Shown here in pieces: positions 1 through 11,171 of a stretch of DNA of 64,000 bases. The notes under the pieces are model-generated. The model saw only the letters and a list, made by a program, of their open reading frames with translations, searched no databases and was not told the origin of the DNA. Each line of letters begins with the position of its first letter. Position 1 is the first letter of the stretch. Both the position numbers and the translations under genes were made by a program. The stretch is from assembly GCF_001613065.1 (NCBI RefSeq), contig NZ_BDBQ01000028.1, positions 1 to 64,000 on the forward strand, in the 5' to 3' direction. The DNA comes from Nocardia miyunensis NBRC 108239 (lineage in GTDB: Bacteria > Actinomycetota > Actinomycetes > Mycobacteriales > Mycobacteriaceae).

Positions 1-972
<972 letters not shown>

Positions 973-980
973 TCGGCTGA

Positions 981-2426
<1,446 letters not shown>

Positions 2427-2437
2427 GCCGCCGCGCG

Positions 2438-3190
2438 ATGCTCATACAGTCGGAGCTCGACGACGGATTTCTCGCGCGTCATGCGGAACTGGCGCGCGGA
2501 TACGGGGGCGGCGGGGATCCGGACGATCCGGCGCTGGTCCAGGCGATGCAGATGGTGCTGCACATCCCGAAACAGGACCCGCCGCCGCGCAGCGCGTTGC
2601 TGGCTGCCGCGGCGACCGCGGCGGTCGCGCTGTGCATGGATCCCCGGGTCGGCCCCGGCGGGGAGTGGGAGCAGCGATATCTGACCTGGAAACGCTCACG
2701 CATCCGCAAGGTGGCGCGGCGGGCGCGCGGTGCGCAGTGGCTGGCCGCGAACGAGGTCGACGGAATCACCGTGGACATCGACGGCGCACAGGCGCGCGCC
2801 CTGGTGCCCGGTCCGGTGGGCGCGATCGATGAGCGAATTCGCAAACTCCAGATCGGCGGCACCGAGCTCGCGCCGGACGATCCCGGTCCCGTCGATCCGG
2901 AACTGCCTGTGCTGTGGGTGGATTCGGAGCTGGGGATGACCGTCGGCAAGGCCGCGGCCCAGGTCGGGCACGCGAGCATGCTGCTGGCCGGTGCGTTGCC
3001 GGTGGAGCAGGTGTTCCGCTGGGCCGGGCACGGTTATCGCTGTTCGGTGCGCGAGGCGGGACCGCGCTGGGCGGAGCTGTCCCGCCTGGTCCGGGAGGGT
3101 TCGGCGACCGCGGTGCGGGACGCCGGATTCACCGAGGTCGCGCCCGGATCGATGACGGTGATCGCCGTCCCGCCAGGCGTTTCGGACTGA
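2438..3190 (+). CDS. PTH2-family peptidyl-tRNA hydrolase-like protein
   Basis: The C-terminal half (about residues 150-248) resembles the Pth2/COG1990 fold. It contains the segment GMTVGKAAAQVGHASM, where the Lys and His correspond to the conserved Pth2 active region, and ends in a beta strand rich in Val and Ile. Pth2 enzymes release tRNA from stalled peptidyl-tRNA. The N-terminal 130 residues are an alpha-helical, Arg-rich extension that I do not recognise and that standard Pth2 proteins (about 120 aa) lack. It starts 11 bp after serB and probably shares its transcript. Family assignment is fairly secure. Whether it is an active hydrolase is inferred. Confidence 0.78.
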   Translation: MLIQSELDDGFLARHAELARGYGGGGDPDDPALVQAMQMVLHIPKQDPPPRSALLAAAATAAVALCMDPRVGPGGEWEQRYLTWKRSRIRKVARRARGAQWLAANEVDGITVDIDGAQARALVPGPVGAIDERIRKLQIGGTELAPDDPGPVDPELPVLWVDSELGMTVGKAAAQVGHASMLLAGALPVEQVFRWAGHGYRCSVREAGPRWAELSRLVREGSATAVRDAGFTEVAPGSMTVIAVPPGVSD

Positions 3191-3390
3191 CCGCGCCACG
3201 GCAGTCCGCAGCGCATCGGCCGAAAGCGCGGCGACTTTCCCGGACCGCGAGCGTGTGGTTGTCACGATGGCGACAGTGTCGAATCTCACCGGAGCGATGG
3301 CGAATTCGCGGCCACTTCGGGCACGTGACGGGATATGACATCTACGTGCAAACGGACCATGTTGGGAATGTTTCGGGTGCGTGGTCCAAG

Positions 3391-4221
3391 ATGGAGCTCG
3401 TGTCGCAACCCGATCCCGATCTACTCATCGATTTCAACCAGGTGACCGTCCGGCGGTCGGGACATACGCTCGTAGGTCCCCTCAGCTGGCAAGTGGAGCT
3501 CGACGAACGTTGGGTCGTGCTCGGCCCCAACGGCGCCGGGAAGACCTCCCTGCTCCGAATGGCCGCCGCCGAACTGCATCCGACCTCGGGTACCGCCCAT
3601 CTGCTGGGTGAGGTACTGGGCCGGACCGATATCAACGATCTGCGTCCGCGCATCGGCCTGTCCTCGGCGGCGGTGGCCAGCCGAGTGCCGTTGGACGAGA
3701 AGGTCAGCGATCTGGTGGTCTCGGCAGGCTACGCGGTGATGGGCCGCTGGCGTGAGGAGTACGACGACATGGACACCGATCGCGCGGTGGACATGTTGGA
3801 AAGCCTGGGCGCGGAACATCTTTCCGACCGCGCCTACGGCACCCTGTCCGAGGGCGAGCGCAAGCGGGTGCTGATCGCGCGGGCGCTGATGACCGATCCG
3901 GAGCTGCTGCTGCTCGACGAGCCCGGCGCCGGTCTGGATCTGGGTGGCCGGGAGGAACTGGTGGAAAGGCTCGGGGATCTGGCCTCGAATCCGGATTCGC
4001 CTGCCACCGTCCTCGTCACCCATCACGTGGAGGAGATTCCGCCGGGCTTCTCGCACGGCCTGCTGCTCAATGAGGGCAGTGTTGTCGCCCAGGGGTTGCT
4101 CGAGGATGTACTGACCGCCGAGAACCTCAGCAAGGCGTTCCGGCAGTCGATCACCCTGGACCGTATCGACGGCCGCTATTTCGCGCGCCGGAGTCGGCGG
4201 TTGGGGCGGCACCGCGCCTGA
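3391..4221 (+). CDS. ABC transporter ATP-binding protein
   Basis: A single nucleotide-binding domain of 276 aa. It shows Walker A GPNGAGKTS near residue 50, signature LSEGERKRV near 155, Walker B LLLLDEPGAGLDL and the switch histidine in VTHHVEE. No membrane subunit lies nearby, and the closest known gene by context is the orphan ATPase Rv3041c beside serB2 (recalled). Orphan ATPases of this kind may pair with a distant permease or act in ribosome or cell-wall processes, so the substrate is unknown. The open frame extends far upstream, but ATG 3391 is preferred: the upstream sequence is Arg-rich shadow coding over the previous gene. Confidence 0.9.
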   Translation: MELVSQPDPDLLIDFNQVTVRRSGHTLVGPLSWQVELDERWVVLGPNGAGKTSLLRMAAAELHPTSGTAHLLGEVLGRTDINDLRPRIGLSSAAVASRVPLDEKVSDLVVSAGYAVMGRWREEYDDMDTDRAVDMLESLGAEHLSDRAYGTLSEGERKRVLIARALMTDPELLLLDEPGAGLDLGGREELVERLGDLASNPDSPATVLVTHHVEEIPPGFSHGLLLNEGSVVAQGLLEDVLTAENLSKAFRQSITLDRIDGRYFARRSRRLGRHRA

Positions 4222-4444
4222 GCGATCGTTTTCCGTCGTGGTCGCCCGGCATCCGATCGCGTGGACCTGGGCGGCCGTGCTTGCCGGGCCGCCGTGCCCG
4301 TGATCGCGCGGAGCCGGGCTCGCTGCGGGCAGGTCCCCAAGCATCCGTTAGGGTGCGAGGGGTGAGTGAGACTGTTGCCGTGAGTGAACCGAGGACACAG
4401 CGCGCCCAGCGTCGCGCGAACCCGACGACCGGCACGGTGGAACT

Positions 4445-5263
4445 GTGAACGATTCGGCGCCGGCGCCACTCAAGGACGCGTCCACGGTCATGTTGGTGCG
4501 TGAGGGCGCGTCGGGTCCCGAGGTGTTCCTGCAGCGGCGCGTCAAGGCGATGGCATTCGCCGCCGGGATGACGGTCTTCCCGGGCGGCGGGGTCGACCCG
4601 TCCGACGCGCAGGCCGAAATCAGCTGGGCCGGAACGGGTCCCGCGTGGTGGGCCGAGCGGTTCGGCGTCGACGAGGCGCGGGCACAGGCGCTGGTGTGCG
4701 CGGCGGTGCGCGAGACGTTCGAGGAATGCGGCGTGCTGCTGGCGGGGCCGACGGCCGACACGGTCGTCTCCGACACGTCGGTGTACAGCGCCGCGCGCGC
4801 CCGCCTGGAGCGCCGCGAGCTGTCCCTCGGGCAGTTCCTGGCCGCCGAAAGTCTGGTGCTGCGCGCGGATCTGCTGCGGCCCTGGGCCAACTGGATCACC
4901 CCGACCGTGGAATCGCGCCGGTACGACACCAGGTTCTTCGTCGCGGTCCTGCCGGAGGGGCAGCGCGCCGACGGAGCCACCTCCGAGGCCCAGCACGTCG
5001 TCTGGTGCACTCCGGCCGAGGCCATCGAGCGATGGAAGGCCGGTATCGACGTACTGCTGCCGCCGACCTGGTCGCAGCTGATCGCACTCGGCCGGTATTC
5101 CTCCACCGCCGAGATCTTCGCCGCCGCACCGGATTTCGAGCCGATTCAGCCCGTCCTGACGACGGTGGACGGCAAACCGCGCCTGCAATTCCCGAACAAC
5201 GAGCGCTACTTCGCCGATTTTCCGGAAGGTTCGCGGATGCGCGGATCCCAGCCCGCGGACTGA
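4445..5263 (+). CDS. NUDIX hydrolase domain protein
   Basis: A 272-aa protein whose N-terminal part carries a NUDIX-type box in expanded form: FPGGGVDPSDA, then, after an insertion, RETFEECGVLL with the catalytic Glu residues. NUDIX proteins cleave nucleoside diphosphates linked to another group. The long insertion between the Gly-rich part and the REXXEE helix is typical of the actinobacterial NUDIX group at this locus (compare Rv3040c, recalled). The start is GTG 4445, and no better start is visible. The substrate cannot be inferred. It stands between the ABC ATPase and an enoyl-CoA hydratase-like gene. Confidence 0.87.
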   Translation: MNDSAPAPLKDASTVMLVREGASGPEVFLQRRVKAMAFAAGMTVFPGGGVDPSDAQAEISWAGTGPAWWAERFGVDEARAQALVCAAVRETFEECGVLLAGPTADTVVSDTSVYSAARARLERRELSLGQFLAAESLVLRADLLRPWANWITPTVESRRYDTRFFVAVLPEGQRADGATSEAQHVVWCTPAEAIERWKAGIDVLLPPTWSQLIALGRYSSTAEIFAAAPDFEPIQPVLTTVDGKPRLQFPNNERYFADFPEGSRMRGSQPAD

Positions 5264-5322
5264 GTGCCCCGGGTGCCGCCGCCCAGCTCGGATGCTCCCG
5301 CACTGTGCCGCTGAGCCGGATG

Positions 5323-5500
5323 GAGTGCCTTGAATGTGTGCCGCCGGGACCGGAATCGCGTGTCATGGATGACATCTCCCGGCAAGGTCGAGTGTCTCGG
5401 ACGGTTGCCGGGGCGGGAGCAAGTGCCTTGGACGGATGTGCGGCCGGGTCAGGGCCGAGTGTCTTGGATTGTGATAGCGGGTCGGGATCGAATGCCCGGC
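5323..5500. repeat. Degenerate intergenic repeat, about 31-36 bp spacing
   Basis: Six imperfect copies of a motif like GAGTGYCTTGGA begin near 5323, 5358, 5390, 5421, 5457 and 5490. They are separated by Gly/Pro-codon-like CGGG-rich spacers. They fill most of the 284-bp gap between the NUDIX gene and the enoyl-CoA hydratase-like gene. Copies differ at many positions, so this is an old minisatellite-like tract rather than a CRISPR array. No coding potential is convincing here. Confidence 0.5.
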
Positions 5501-5547
5501 CGCCGTGCCGTCGGGCTGGGATCGAGCGACCAGTAGGCTCGTTCCCC

Positions 5548-6312
5548 GTGGCCGAATTCGTGACCGTTGACCGTCCCGAGCCGGGGATCGCCGTGCTGCG
5601 CTTCGCGCGGCCGCCGATGAATCTGATCGATCTGCAGGTGGCGCGGGAGCTGGCGGCCGAGGCCGAGCGGATCGGTGCGGACGCGCAGGTGCGCGCGGTG
5701 GTCGTCTACGGCGACGAGCGGGTGTTCTCCGCGGGTGACGAACTGGCCGAGCTGAATCGCTTCACCCCCGACCAGGCCGCAGCGCGGGCCGCGGATCTGC
5801 AGGCCGCGCTGGGCTGCCTGGCCCGCCTGCCACAGCCCACGGTCGCCGCGATCAGCGGTTATGCACTCGGCGCGGGCCTGGAACTGGCCCTGGGCGCGGA
5901 TCGACGCATCATCGGTGACAATGTGCGCCTGGCCCTGCCGCAGATTCGCGCGGGCCTGATCCCGCTGTCGGGGATTCGGCGGCTGAGTCTGCTCATCGGG
6001 CCCGCACGGGCGAAGGATCTGGTGTACACGGGACGTTTCGTCGAGCCCGACGAGGCTGCCTCGCTCGGCCTGGTCGACGAAGTGGTCGCCCCCGACGACG
6101 TCTACCTGGCCGCGATGCGCTGGGCCCGGCAGTTCGTCTCCGGTCCGGCTCGTGCGCTGGCCGCCGCCAAGGCCGTCTTCGAGGCCGGAACCCACGGCCA
6201 CGATCGGGCTCGCGGCGAGTGGGTGGAGCTGTTCGGCACCGAGGATCGCAGCGTAGGAACACGTTCTTATTTGGTCGCCGGTCCAGGGTCGGCCGAATTC
6301 GTCGGCCACTGA
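5548..6312 (+). CDS. Enoyl-CoA hydratase/isomerase family protein
   Basis: A crotonase-fold protein of 254 aa. These enzymes hydrate or isomerise enoyl-CoA thioesters in fatty-acid or amino-acid breakdown. The oxyanion-hole segments are visible as VFSAGDELAEL near residue 62 and ISGYALGAGLELALGADRR near 110. The C-terminal helices complete the family length. The catalytic Glu pair of true hydratases is not obvious, so it may be another crotonase-family activity. The frame is open far upstream, but GTG 5548 starts a protein of normal length. The position between NUDIX and methyltransferase genes matches echA17 (Rv3039c, recalled). Confidence 0.9.
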   Translation: MAEFVTVDRPEPGIAVLRFARPPMNLIDLQVARELAAEAERIGADAQVRAVVVYGDERVFSAGDELAELNRFTPDQAAARAADLQAALGCLARLPQPTVAAISGYALGAGLELALGADRRIIGDNVRLALPQIRAGLIPLSGIRRLSLLIGPARAKDLVYTGRFVEPDEAASLGLVDEVVAPDDVYLAAMRWARQFVSGPARALAAAKAVFEAGTHGHDRARGEWVELFGTEDRSVGTRSYLVAGPGSAEFVGH

Positions 6313-6428
6313 CCGGACCGGGCGGCATTCGGCGGCCGGGCCCGCCCGCGGTCGCCGGTGTTCGAGTGAGCTCTTCCCCACGGGCCTGATGGTGATGCGG
6401 ACGTGAGGCTGGGCTACCCTTTCCGATC

Positions 6429-7406
6429 ATGACCGCACGTCATGACGACCCCGCGCCGAACCCGCACGCCACCGAGGCGCAGGTCCAGGCCGCGCTTTCC
6501 GACAACAAGCTCGCTCAGGTCCTCTATCACGACTGGGAGGCCGAGACCTACGACGACAAGTGGTCGATCTCGTACGACGAGCGCTGTATCGCGTATGCCC
6601 GCGGTCGCTTCGATGCCGTTGTGCCCGACGCGCAGCTGCCCTACGAGCGCGCGCTCGAGCTCGGCTGCGGCACCGGTTTCTTCCTGCTGAACCTGATGCA
6701 GTCCGGCGTGGCGAAGTCCGGTTCGGTGACCGATCTGTCGCCCGGCATGGTCAAGGTCGCCACCCGCAACGGCCAGAACCTGGGCCTCGAGGTCGACGGC
6801 CGGGTCGCCGACGCCGAGACCATCCCGTACGACGACGACACCTTCGACCTGGTCTGCGGTCACGCTGTGCTGCACCACATTCCGGATGTCGAACTGGCGC
6901 TGAAGGAATGCCTGCGCGTGCTCAAGCCGGGCGGCCGGTTCGTGTTCGCCGGCGAGCCCACCACGATCGGCAACTTCTACGCCCGCAAGCTTGGGCAGGT
7001 CACCTGGAAGGTGACCACCGAGATCACCAAGCTGCCGTTCCTGTCGGAGTGGCGGCGTCCGCAGGAGGAACTGGACGAGTCCTCCCGCGCCGCGGCCCTC
7101 GAGGCCGTGGTGGATCTGCACACCTTCGATCCCTCGGACCTCGAGGACATCGCCCGGCGCGCGGGCGCGACCGAGGTGCACGCCGAGACCGAGGAGTTCG
7201 CTGCGGCCCTGTGGGGCTGGCCGGTGCGCACCTTCGAGGCCGCGGTGCCCGACGAGAAGCTGACCTGGCGTTACCGCATGGCGCAGTACCGGGCCTGGCT
7301 GGGCCTGAGCAAGCTGGACGAGAAGGTGCTGCGGCACGTCGTGCCCCGGCAGTTCTTCTACAACGCGATGATCACCGGCGTGAAGCCGGGCGGCGCGGGA
7401 AGGTAA
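6429..7406 (+). CDS. Class I SAM-dependent methyltransferase
   Basis: A 325-aa soluble methyltransferase. Motif I is LELGCGTGFFLLNL (residues about 75-88), followed by the acidic strand of motif II and the motif VCGHAVLHHIPD typical of the Methyltransf_11 group. The second half is a helical domain of unknown role ending in a basic segment. By position and length it corresponds to Rv3038c (recalled). The substrate is unknown. It starts at ATG 6429 and ends 22 bp before the next methyltransferase gene, so the two are likely one operon. Confidence 0.92.
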   Translation: MTARHDDPAPNPHATEAQVQAALSDNKLAQVLYHDWEAETYDDKWSISYDERCIAYARGRFDAVVPDAQLPYERALELGCGTGFFLLNLMQSGVAKSGSVTDLSPGMVKVATRNGQNLGLEVDGRVADAETIPYDDDTFDLVCGHAVLHHIPDVELALKECLRVLKPGGRFVFAGEPTTIGNFYARKLGQVTWKVTTEITKLPFLSEWRRPQEELDESSRAAALEAVVDLHTFDPSDLEDIARRAGATEVHAETEEFAAALWGWPVRTFEAAVPDEKLTWRYRMAQYRAWLGLSKLDEKVLRHVVPRQFFYNAMITGVKPGGAGR

Positions 7407-7428
7407 TGCGACCGGGCGGGGTGCTCTA

Positions 7429-8598
7429 GTGGCGTACCGCTTCACCCGTGCCGATATCGCGTACCTCGGGGGCGCCGCCGGGCGGGCGGCCCTGGCCGAG
7501 GTGGATCGGCTGACGCTGAGCACCGCGAGTCTGCTCGGCGACCTGGAGCGGGTGCGGCGCGAACATGGTGATCGCGCCGCCGCGCTGGTGGAAACGGTGC
7601 GTCTACGTCGCCGGGCCGCGGCGAAACTGGCCGGCGCGCAAGGTTGGCTGTTCACCGACGAGGCATTGCAGCAGGCGACTCCCAGTGTGGTCGCCGAGCA
7701 TCGGGCTCGTCGGCTGGCTGGTCGCACGGTGCACGACCTGACCTGTTCGGTCGGCGCGGAACTCGTTGCGCTGCACCGGGTCTGCCCGGCGGTGATCGGC
7801 AGCGACCTGGACGAGGTACGTCTCGCGATGGCCGCGCACAATCTCGCCGACGCCCGGAATGTCCTGCTGGCCAAGGCCGATGCGCTCGTTCCGTGCAGTA
7901 CCGCGACCGTGGTGATCGCCGATCCGGCCCGGCGCGCGGACGGCCGCCGCACGCACGATCCGGCGAAACTGCAACCGCCGCTGCCGGATCTGCTCGACGC
8001 CTACCGCGGCCGCGACATCGCCGTGAAATGCGCTCCCGGGCTGGATTTCGCCCAGTTCGCCGAGTGTGAGGCCGAGGTGGTCTCACTGGACGGCGCGGTG
8101 CGCGAGGCGTGCCTGTGGTCAGCCGGACTGGCCGAGCCCGGCGTCACCCGCCGCGCGACGGTGCTGCGCTCGGACGGCAGTTCCCGGACCCTCACCGACG
8201 CCGCGCCCGACGAAATCCCCGAACGTGCGCCGGGGGAGTGGATCATCGATCCGGACGGCGCGGTGGTGCGCGCCGGTCTCGTCCGCCACTACGCCGCCGA
8301 AAACGGCCTGTGGCAACTGGATCCGCGCATCGCATACCTCACCGGCGACCGCGTCCCCGACGGAGTGCGCGGTCTGCGCATCCTGGATCGCCTGGACCTG
8401 CGCGAGAAGACGTTGCGCGCGGAGCTGCGCCGCCGGGACTGCGGCCCGCTGGAAATCCTTACCCGCGGGGTGGATCTGGACCCCGATGCCCTGCGTGCCC
8501 GCCTCAAACCCCGTGGGGCTGTTTCATTTTCGCTGGTCATCACCCGAATAGGCCGCAACCCGACGGTATTCCTCTGCGAGACGCCTCCCGTTCGCTGA
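7429..8598 (+). CDS. THUMP-like SAM-dependent methyltransferase
   Basis: A 389-aa protein. A helical N-terminal region (about 1-95) is followed by a Rossmann methyltransferase core with DLTCSVGAELVALHRV as motif I, the acidic VIGSDLDEVRLAMAAHN, and DPARRADGRR in the catalytic loop. It ends in a basic THUMP-like domain. The family is typical of actinobacteria at this locus (compare Rv3037c, recalled). A role as an RNA methyltransferase fits the fold. A role as a sugar O-methyltransferase in methylglucose polysaccharide synthesis has been proposed for Rv3037c. The sequence alone does not decide. Start is GTG 7429. Confidence 0.85.
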   Translation: MAYRFTRADIAYLGGAAGRAALAEVDRLTLSTASLLGDLERVRREHGDRAAALVETVRLRRRAAAKLAGAQGWLFTDEALQQATPSVVAEHRARRLAGRTVHDLTCSVGAELVALHRVCPAVIGSDLDEVRLAMAAHNLADARNVLLAKADALVPCSTATVVIADPARRADGRRTHDPAKLQPPLPDLLDAYRGRDIAVKCAPGLDFAQFAECEAEVVSLDGAVREACLWSAGLAEPGVTRRATVLRSDGSSRTLTDAAPDEIPERAPGEWIIDPDGAVVRAGLVRHYAAENGLWQLDPRIAYLTGDRVPDGVRGLRILDRLDLREKTLRAELRRRDCGPLEILTRGVDLDPDALRARLKPRGAVSFSLVITRIGRNPTVFLCETPPVR

Positions 8599-8649
8599 CC
8601 GCCGTCACTGCGTGTTCGTCCCGGTGACGCACGGCGGCGGCTTGCTGGC

Positions 8650-8676
8650 GAATTCACCTGTAGCGCAGGTGAATTC
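8650..8676. terminator. Hairpin between convergent genes
   Basis: A perfect 11-bp stem GAATTCACCTG/CAGGTGAATTC with loop TAGCG sits in the 153-bp gap between the two convergent genes ending at 8598 and 8752. There is no T-run, so it may act as a bidirectional transcription stop or RNA 3'-end stabiliser. Confidence 0.6.
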
Positions 8677-8751
8677 AGCCCGCAGAGCACGGAACGACGC
8701 GTCGAACGCGCCGCGGCAACCGGTGGGGCCGGGTGCTGACCGCCGCGGTGT

Positions 8752-10122
8752 CTACGTCTCGGGCTTGAAGACGTAGATCTCCCCGACGCGGGAAGTCACG
8801 ACGACTTCACCCTTCTCACCGACCGAGGTTCCGGTGGTGCTGCCCTGCGCACCGGGCAGCACGGCCGAGGCGACGGTGGTGCCGGTGCGGGTGTCGAAGG
8901 TGACCAGATTCAGCGCGTCGCCGATCGGGGACACCACATATCCGGTATCGCCCGCGGTCTGCGCGGGACGGCCGCGCAACTGTAGATCCTTGCGCTCCCA
9001 GGCGATCTGGACGCTGTCGCCGTTGTCGCGCAACGCCATCAGGTGGCCGTCGTCGCCGCCCGGAATCAGCAGGCCGTCGTCGTCGGAGACCGCGCCGCGC
9101 GGTGTGAAGCCGAGGGGCTGCACCCATTTGGTGTGCCCGTTCGCGGTGTCGAGGGCGATCAGACGACCGCTGTTGTCACCCACGTAGACGGTCTTGCCGT
9201 CCGGGGAGAGCGTCGGGCTGGTGGCGCTGCCGTCGGTCAGGATATCGGCGCTCCAATCCTGCTGAATCTGCTTGTCCGCGTAGCGCAGTGCCACCAGCGA
9301 CGCCTTCTCGGATCCGCGCTGCCACACGGTCACGTAGAAGCGCCCGGAACTCGGATCGATGGCCGAGACGTTGGCCACCGGACATTGCGGACCGCCGGAC
9401 TCGCAGTCGTCCAGGCCGTCGCCGTCGGCCGGGCGCGGCAGGTTCGGATGGGCGAGGAGATCGGGTTCGCCCAGGAGCTGGAACGAGGAGGCCATGCGAT
9501 CGCCGGTCTGCCGGTTCAGCACGTCGACCTGACCGGACTGGGTGACGGACAGCACGTGGCTGTCATCGGTGAACTGCACCGAGACCGGCACACCGGCCAC
9601 GGGCGTACGCCAGCGCGGCTCACCGAGCGAGTTGATCGAATTCATCCCGCCGTCGTCGCCCACATAGACGTTGGCCAGCTCGTCGACCGCCGTGACGGAG
9701 TGGATGGCGTCCACGCCCAGCGGATTGCAGAATCGCTTGCGGCCGGTGGGCATCTGGAACGAGAACAACGCGCCTGTCGCGCCGGGCTGGCCCACGCAGG
9801 CGGTGTCGATGTCGGTGGTGACGAACAGTTGTCCGTCCGGTCCGAGTGTGGTGGGCGTGACGGCCGGGCCGCCGATCGGCCGCGACCAGCTCAGCGTCAG
9901 ATGCCGCGAGCCGGTGACCGTGGTCGTGCCGCTGTTGCGGCCGTCGTGGAAGGACGCGGGCCAGCCGTGGCCGGGGCCCACCGTGATGTCGTCGAGCGTT
10001 GTTCCCCCGCAGCCGCTCAGGGTCAGCACGCCGACCGTACCGAGGGCCGCGGCGGCACGAAATGCCGGGCGGCGCACAATGGTACGGAGATCGTGCGCGG
10101 GTCGCCGGATGCTGGTACGCAC
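8752..10122 (-). CDS. PQQ-like beta-propeller lipoprotein
   Basis: A predicted exported lipoprotein of about 456 aa. The N-terminus is Arg-rich, then a hydrophobic stretch ends in the lipobox LSGC, where Cys would be lipid-modified. The mature part repeats blade motifs of the type YVGDNSGRLIALDTANG and is a PQQ-like/WD beta-propeller. It is probably anchored on the outer face of the membrane. Start GTG 10122 is chosen because it gives a normal signal peptide. The open frame extends to 10461 without a plausible signal. It corresponds by position to Rv3035 (recalled) and is divergent from the acyltransferase gene. Ligand unknown. Confidence 0.87.
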   Translation of the reverse strand: MRTSIRRPAHDLRTIVRRPAFRAAAALGTVGVLTLSGCGGTTLDDITVGPGHGWPASFHDGRNSGTTTVTGSRHLTLSWSRPIGGPAVTPTTLGPDGQLFVTTDIDTACVGQPGATGALFSFQMPTGRKRFCNPLGVDAIHSVTAVDELANVYVGDDGGMNSINSLGEPRWRTPVAGVPVSVQFTDDSHVLSVTQSGQVDVLNRQTGDRMASSFQLLGEPDLLAHPNLPRPADGDGLDDCESGGPQCPVANVSAIDPSSGRFYVTVWQRGSEKASLVALRYADKQIQQDWSADILTDGSATSPTLSPDGKTVYVGDNSGRLIALDTANGHTKWVQPLGFTPRGAVSDDDGLLIPGGDDGHLMALRDNGDSVQIAWERKDLQLRGRPAQTAGDTGYVVSPIGDALNLVTFDTRTGTTVASAVLPGAQGSTTGTSVGEKGEVVVTSRVGEIYVFKPET

Positions 10123-10336
10123 CTGACCTTGTCTCCCATCTGCTCGTACGGGCTTGCACGAGACTAACCGCCCCGGCCGACAGGCGGTGTGTCGCCTCAT
10201 GGAGTAGGTCCGCTTCGAGTGGATTTCCGCGGACGACCAGGGTAGGGGATCGGTCGATATCGACCGAAAGTACGCTGGTAGCTCGACGACGACACCGCGG
10301 GACGAGAGATCGCCCGATGGATGCGAGGAGCACTTC
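10123..10336. promoter_or_regulatory. Divergent intergenic region, promoters inferred
   Basis: This 214-bp gap separates the lipoprotein gene (minus) and the acyltransferase gene (plus), so it must hold both promoters. A purine-rich GCGAGGAGC stretch just upstream of GTG 10337 serves as ribosome site. No clear palindromic operator was recognised. Confidence 0.4.
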
Positions 10337-11116
10337 GTGACGAGCATGTGGGGCGCACCGTTGCGCTCGCGTTGGCGGGGTTCGCGCCGCCGGGATCCGG
10401 CGCAGGCGCGTTTTCTGACCATGGCGTCGCTGCGCTGGGTGCTCGCCAACCGGGCGTACACGCCCTGGTATCTGGTGCGGTACTACCGGTTGTTCAAGTT
10501 CCGCATGGCCAATCCGCACATCGTCCTGCGCGGCATGGTCTTCCTGGGCCGCCGGGTCGAGGTGCACGCGACGCCCGAGATGGGCCGCATGGAGATCGGC
10601 CGCTGGGTGCACATCGGCGACGGCAACGCGATCCGCTGCCACGAGGGTTCGCTGCGCATCGGCGACAAGGTCGTGTTCGGCAAGGACAACGTCGTGAACA
10701 CCTACCTCGACATCGAGATCGGCGCGTCCACGCTGGTGGCGGACTGGTGCTACATCTGCGACTTCGACCACAAGATGGACGACGTCACCATGCCGATCAA
10801 GGATCAGGGCATCGTGAAGAGCCCGGTGCGGATCGGCCCGGACACCTGGATCGCGGCGAAGGTCACCGTATTGCGCGGTACCCGGGTCGGCCGCGGGTGT
10901 GTGCTGGGCGCGCACGCCGTGGTCAAGGGGGACGTGCCGGACTACAGCATCGCCGTCGGCGCGCCCGCCAAGGTGGTCAAGAACCGCAAGGACGCCTGGG
11001 ACGCGGCCGCCGACGCGCGGGCCGCGCACCAGGCCGCGCTGGCCGATATCGAGCGCAAGAAAGCGCTCGGCGGGGGCGCTGCACAAGTGGAATCTTCCAG
11101 TATCGGCGCGTCGTAG
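10337..11116 (+). CDS. Left-handed beta-helix acyltransferase (hexapeptide repeats)
   Basis: A 259-aa transferase with hexapeptide repeats between about residues 60 and 220, for example VHIGDGNAIRCHEG, IGDKVVFGKDN, IGPDTWIAAKVTVL, and the terminal coil GDVPDYSIAVGAPAKVVK. Such enzymes move acetyl or succinyl groups from acyl-CoA to sugars or amino sugars. By position it matches Rv3034c (recalled), proposed to acylate methylglucose lipopolysaccharide. The related methyltransferase, GH57 and GT4 genes lie 18 kb away in this window, fitting that proposal. Start GTG 10337 (ATG 10346 also possible). The C-terminal helix is Ala- and Lys-rich. Confidence 0.88.
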   Translation: MTSMWGAPLRSRWRGSRRRDPAQARFLTMASLRWVLANRAYTPWYLVRYYRLFKFRMANPHIVLRGMVFLGRRVEVHATPEMGRMEIGRWVHIGDGNAIRCHEGSLRIGDKVVFGKDNVVNTYLDIEIGASTLVADWCYICDFDHKMDDVTMPIKDQGIVKSPVRIGPDTWIAAKVTVLRGTRVGRGCVLGAHAVVKGDVPDYSIAVGAPAKVVKNRKDAWDAAADARAAHQAALADIERKKALGGGAAQVESSSIGAS

Positions 11117-11171
11117 AGCGGCTTGCCGAAGGAGGGTGAATCTGTCGGTGGCGGGCGGTAGCGTCTGAGCC

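Noticed and set aside
2914..3390. Upstream extension of the ABC ATPase frame
   Set aside because: It overlaps the PTH2-like gene and reads Arg/Ala-rich sequence. ATG 3391 gives a normal length.
5264..5547. Possible CRISPR array in the degenerate repeat
   Set aside because: Copies are too diverged, spacing is irregular, and there are no distinct spacers or cas genes.
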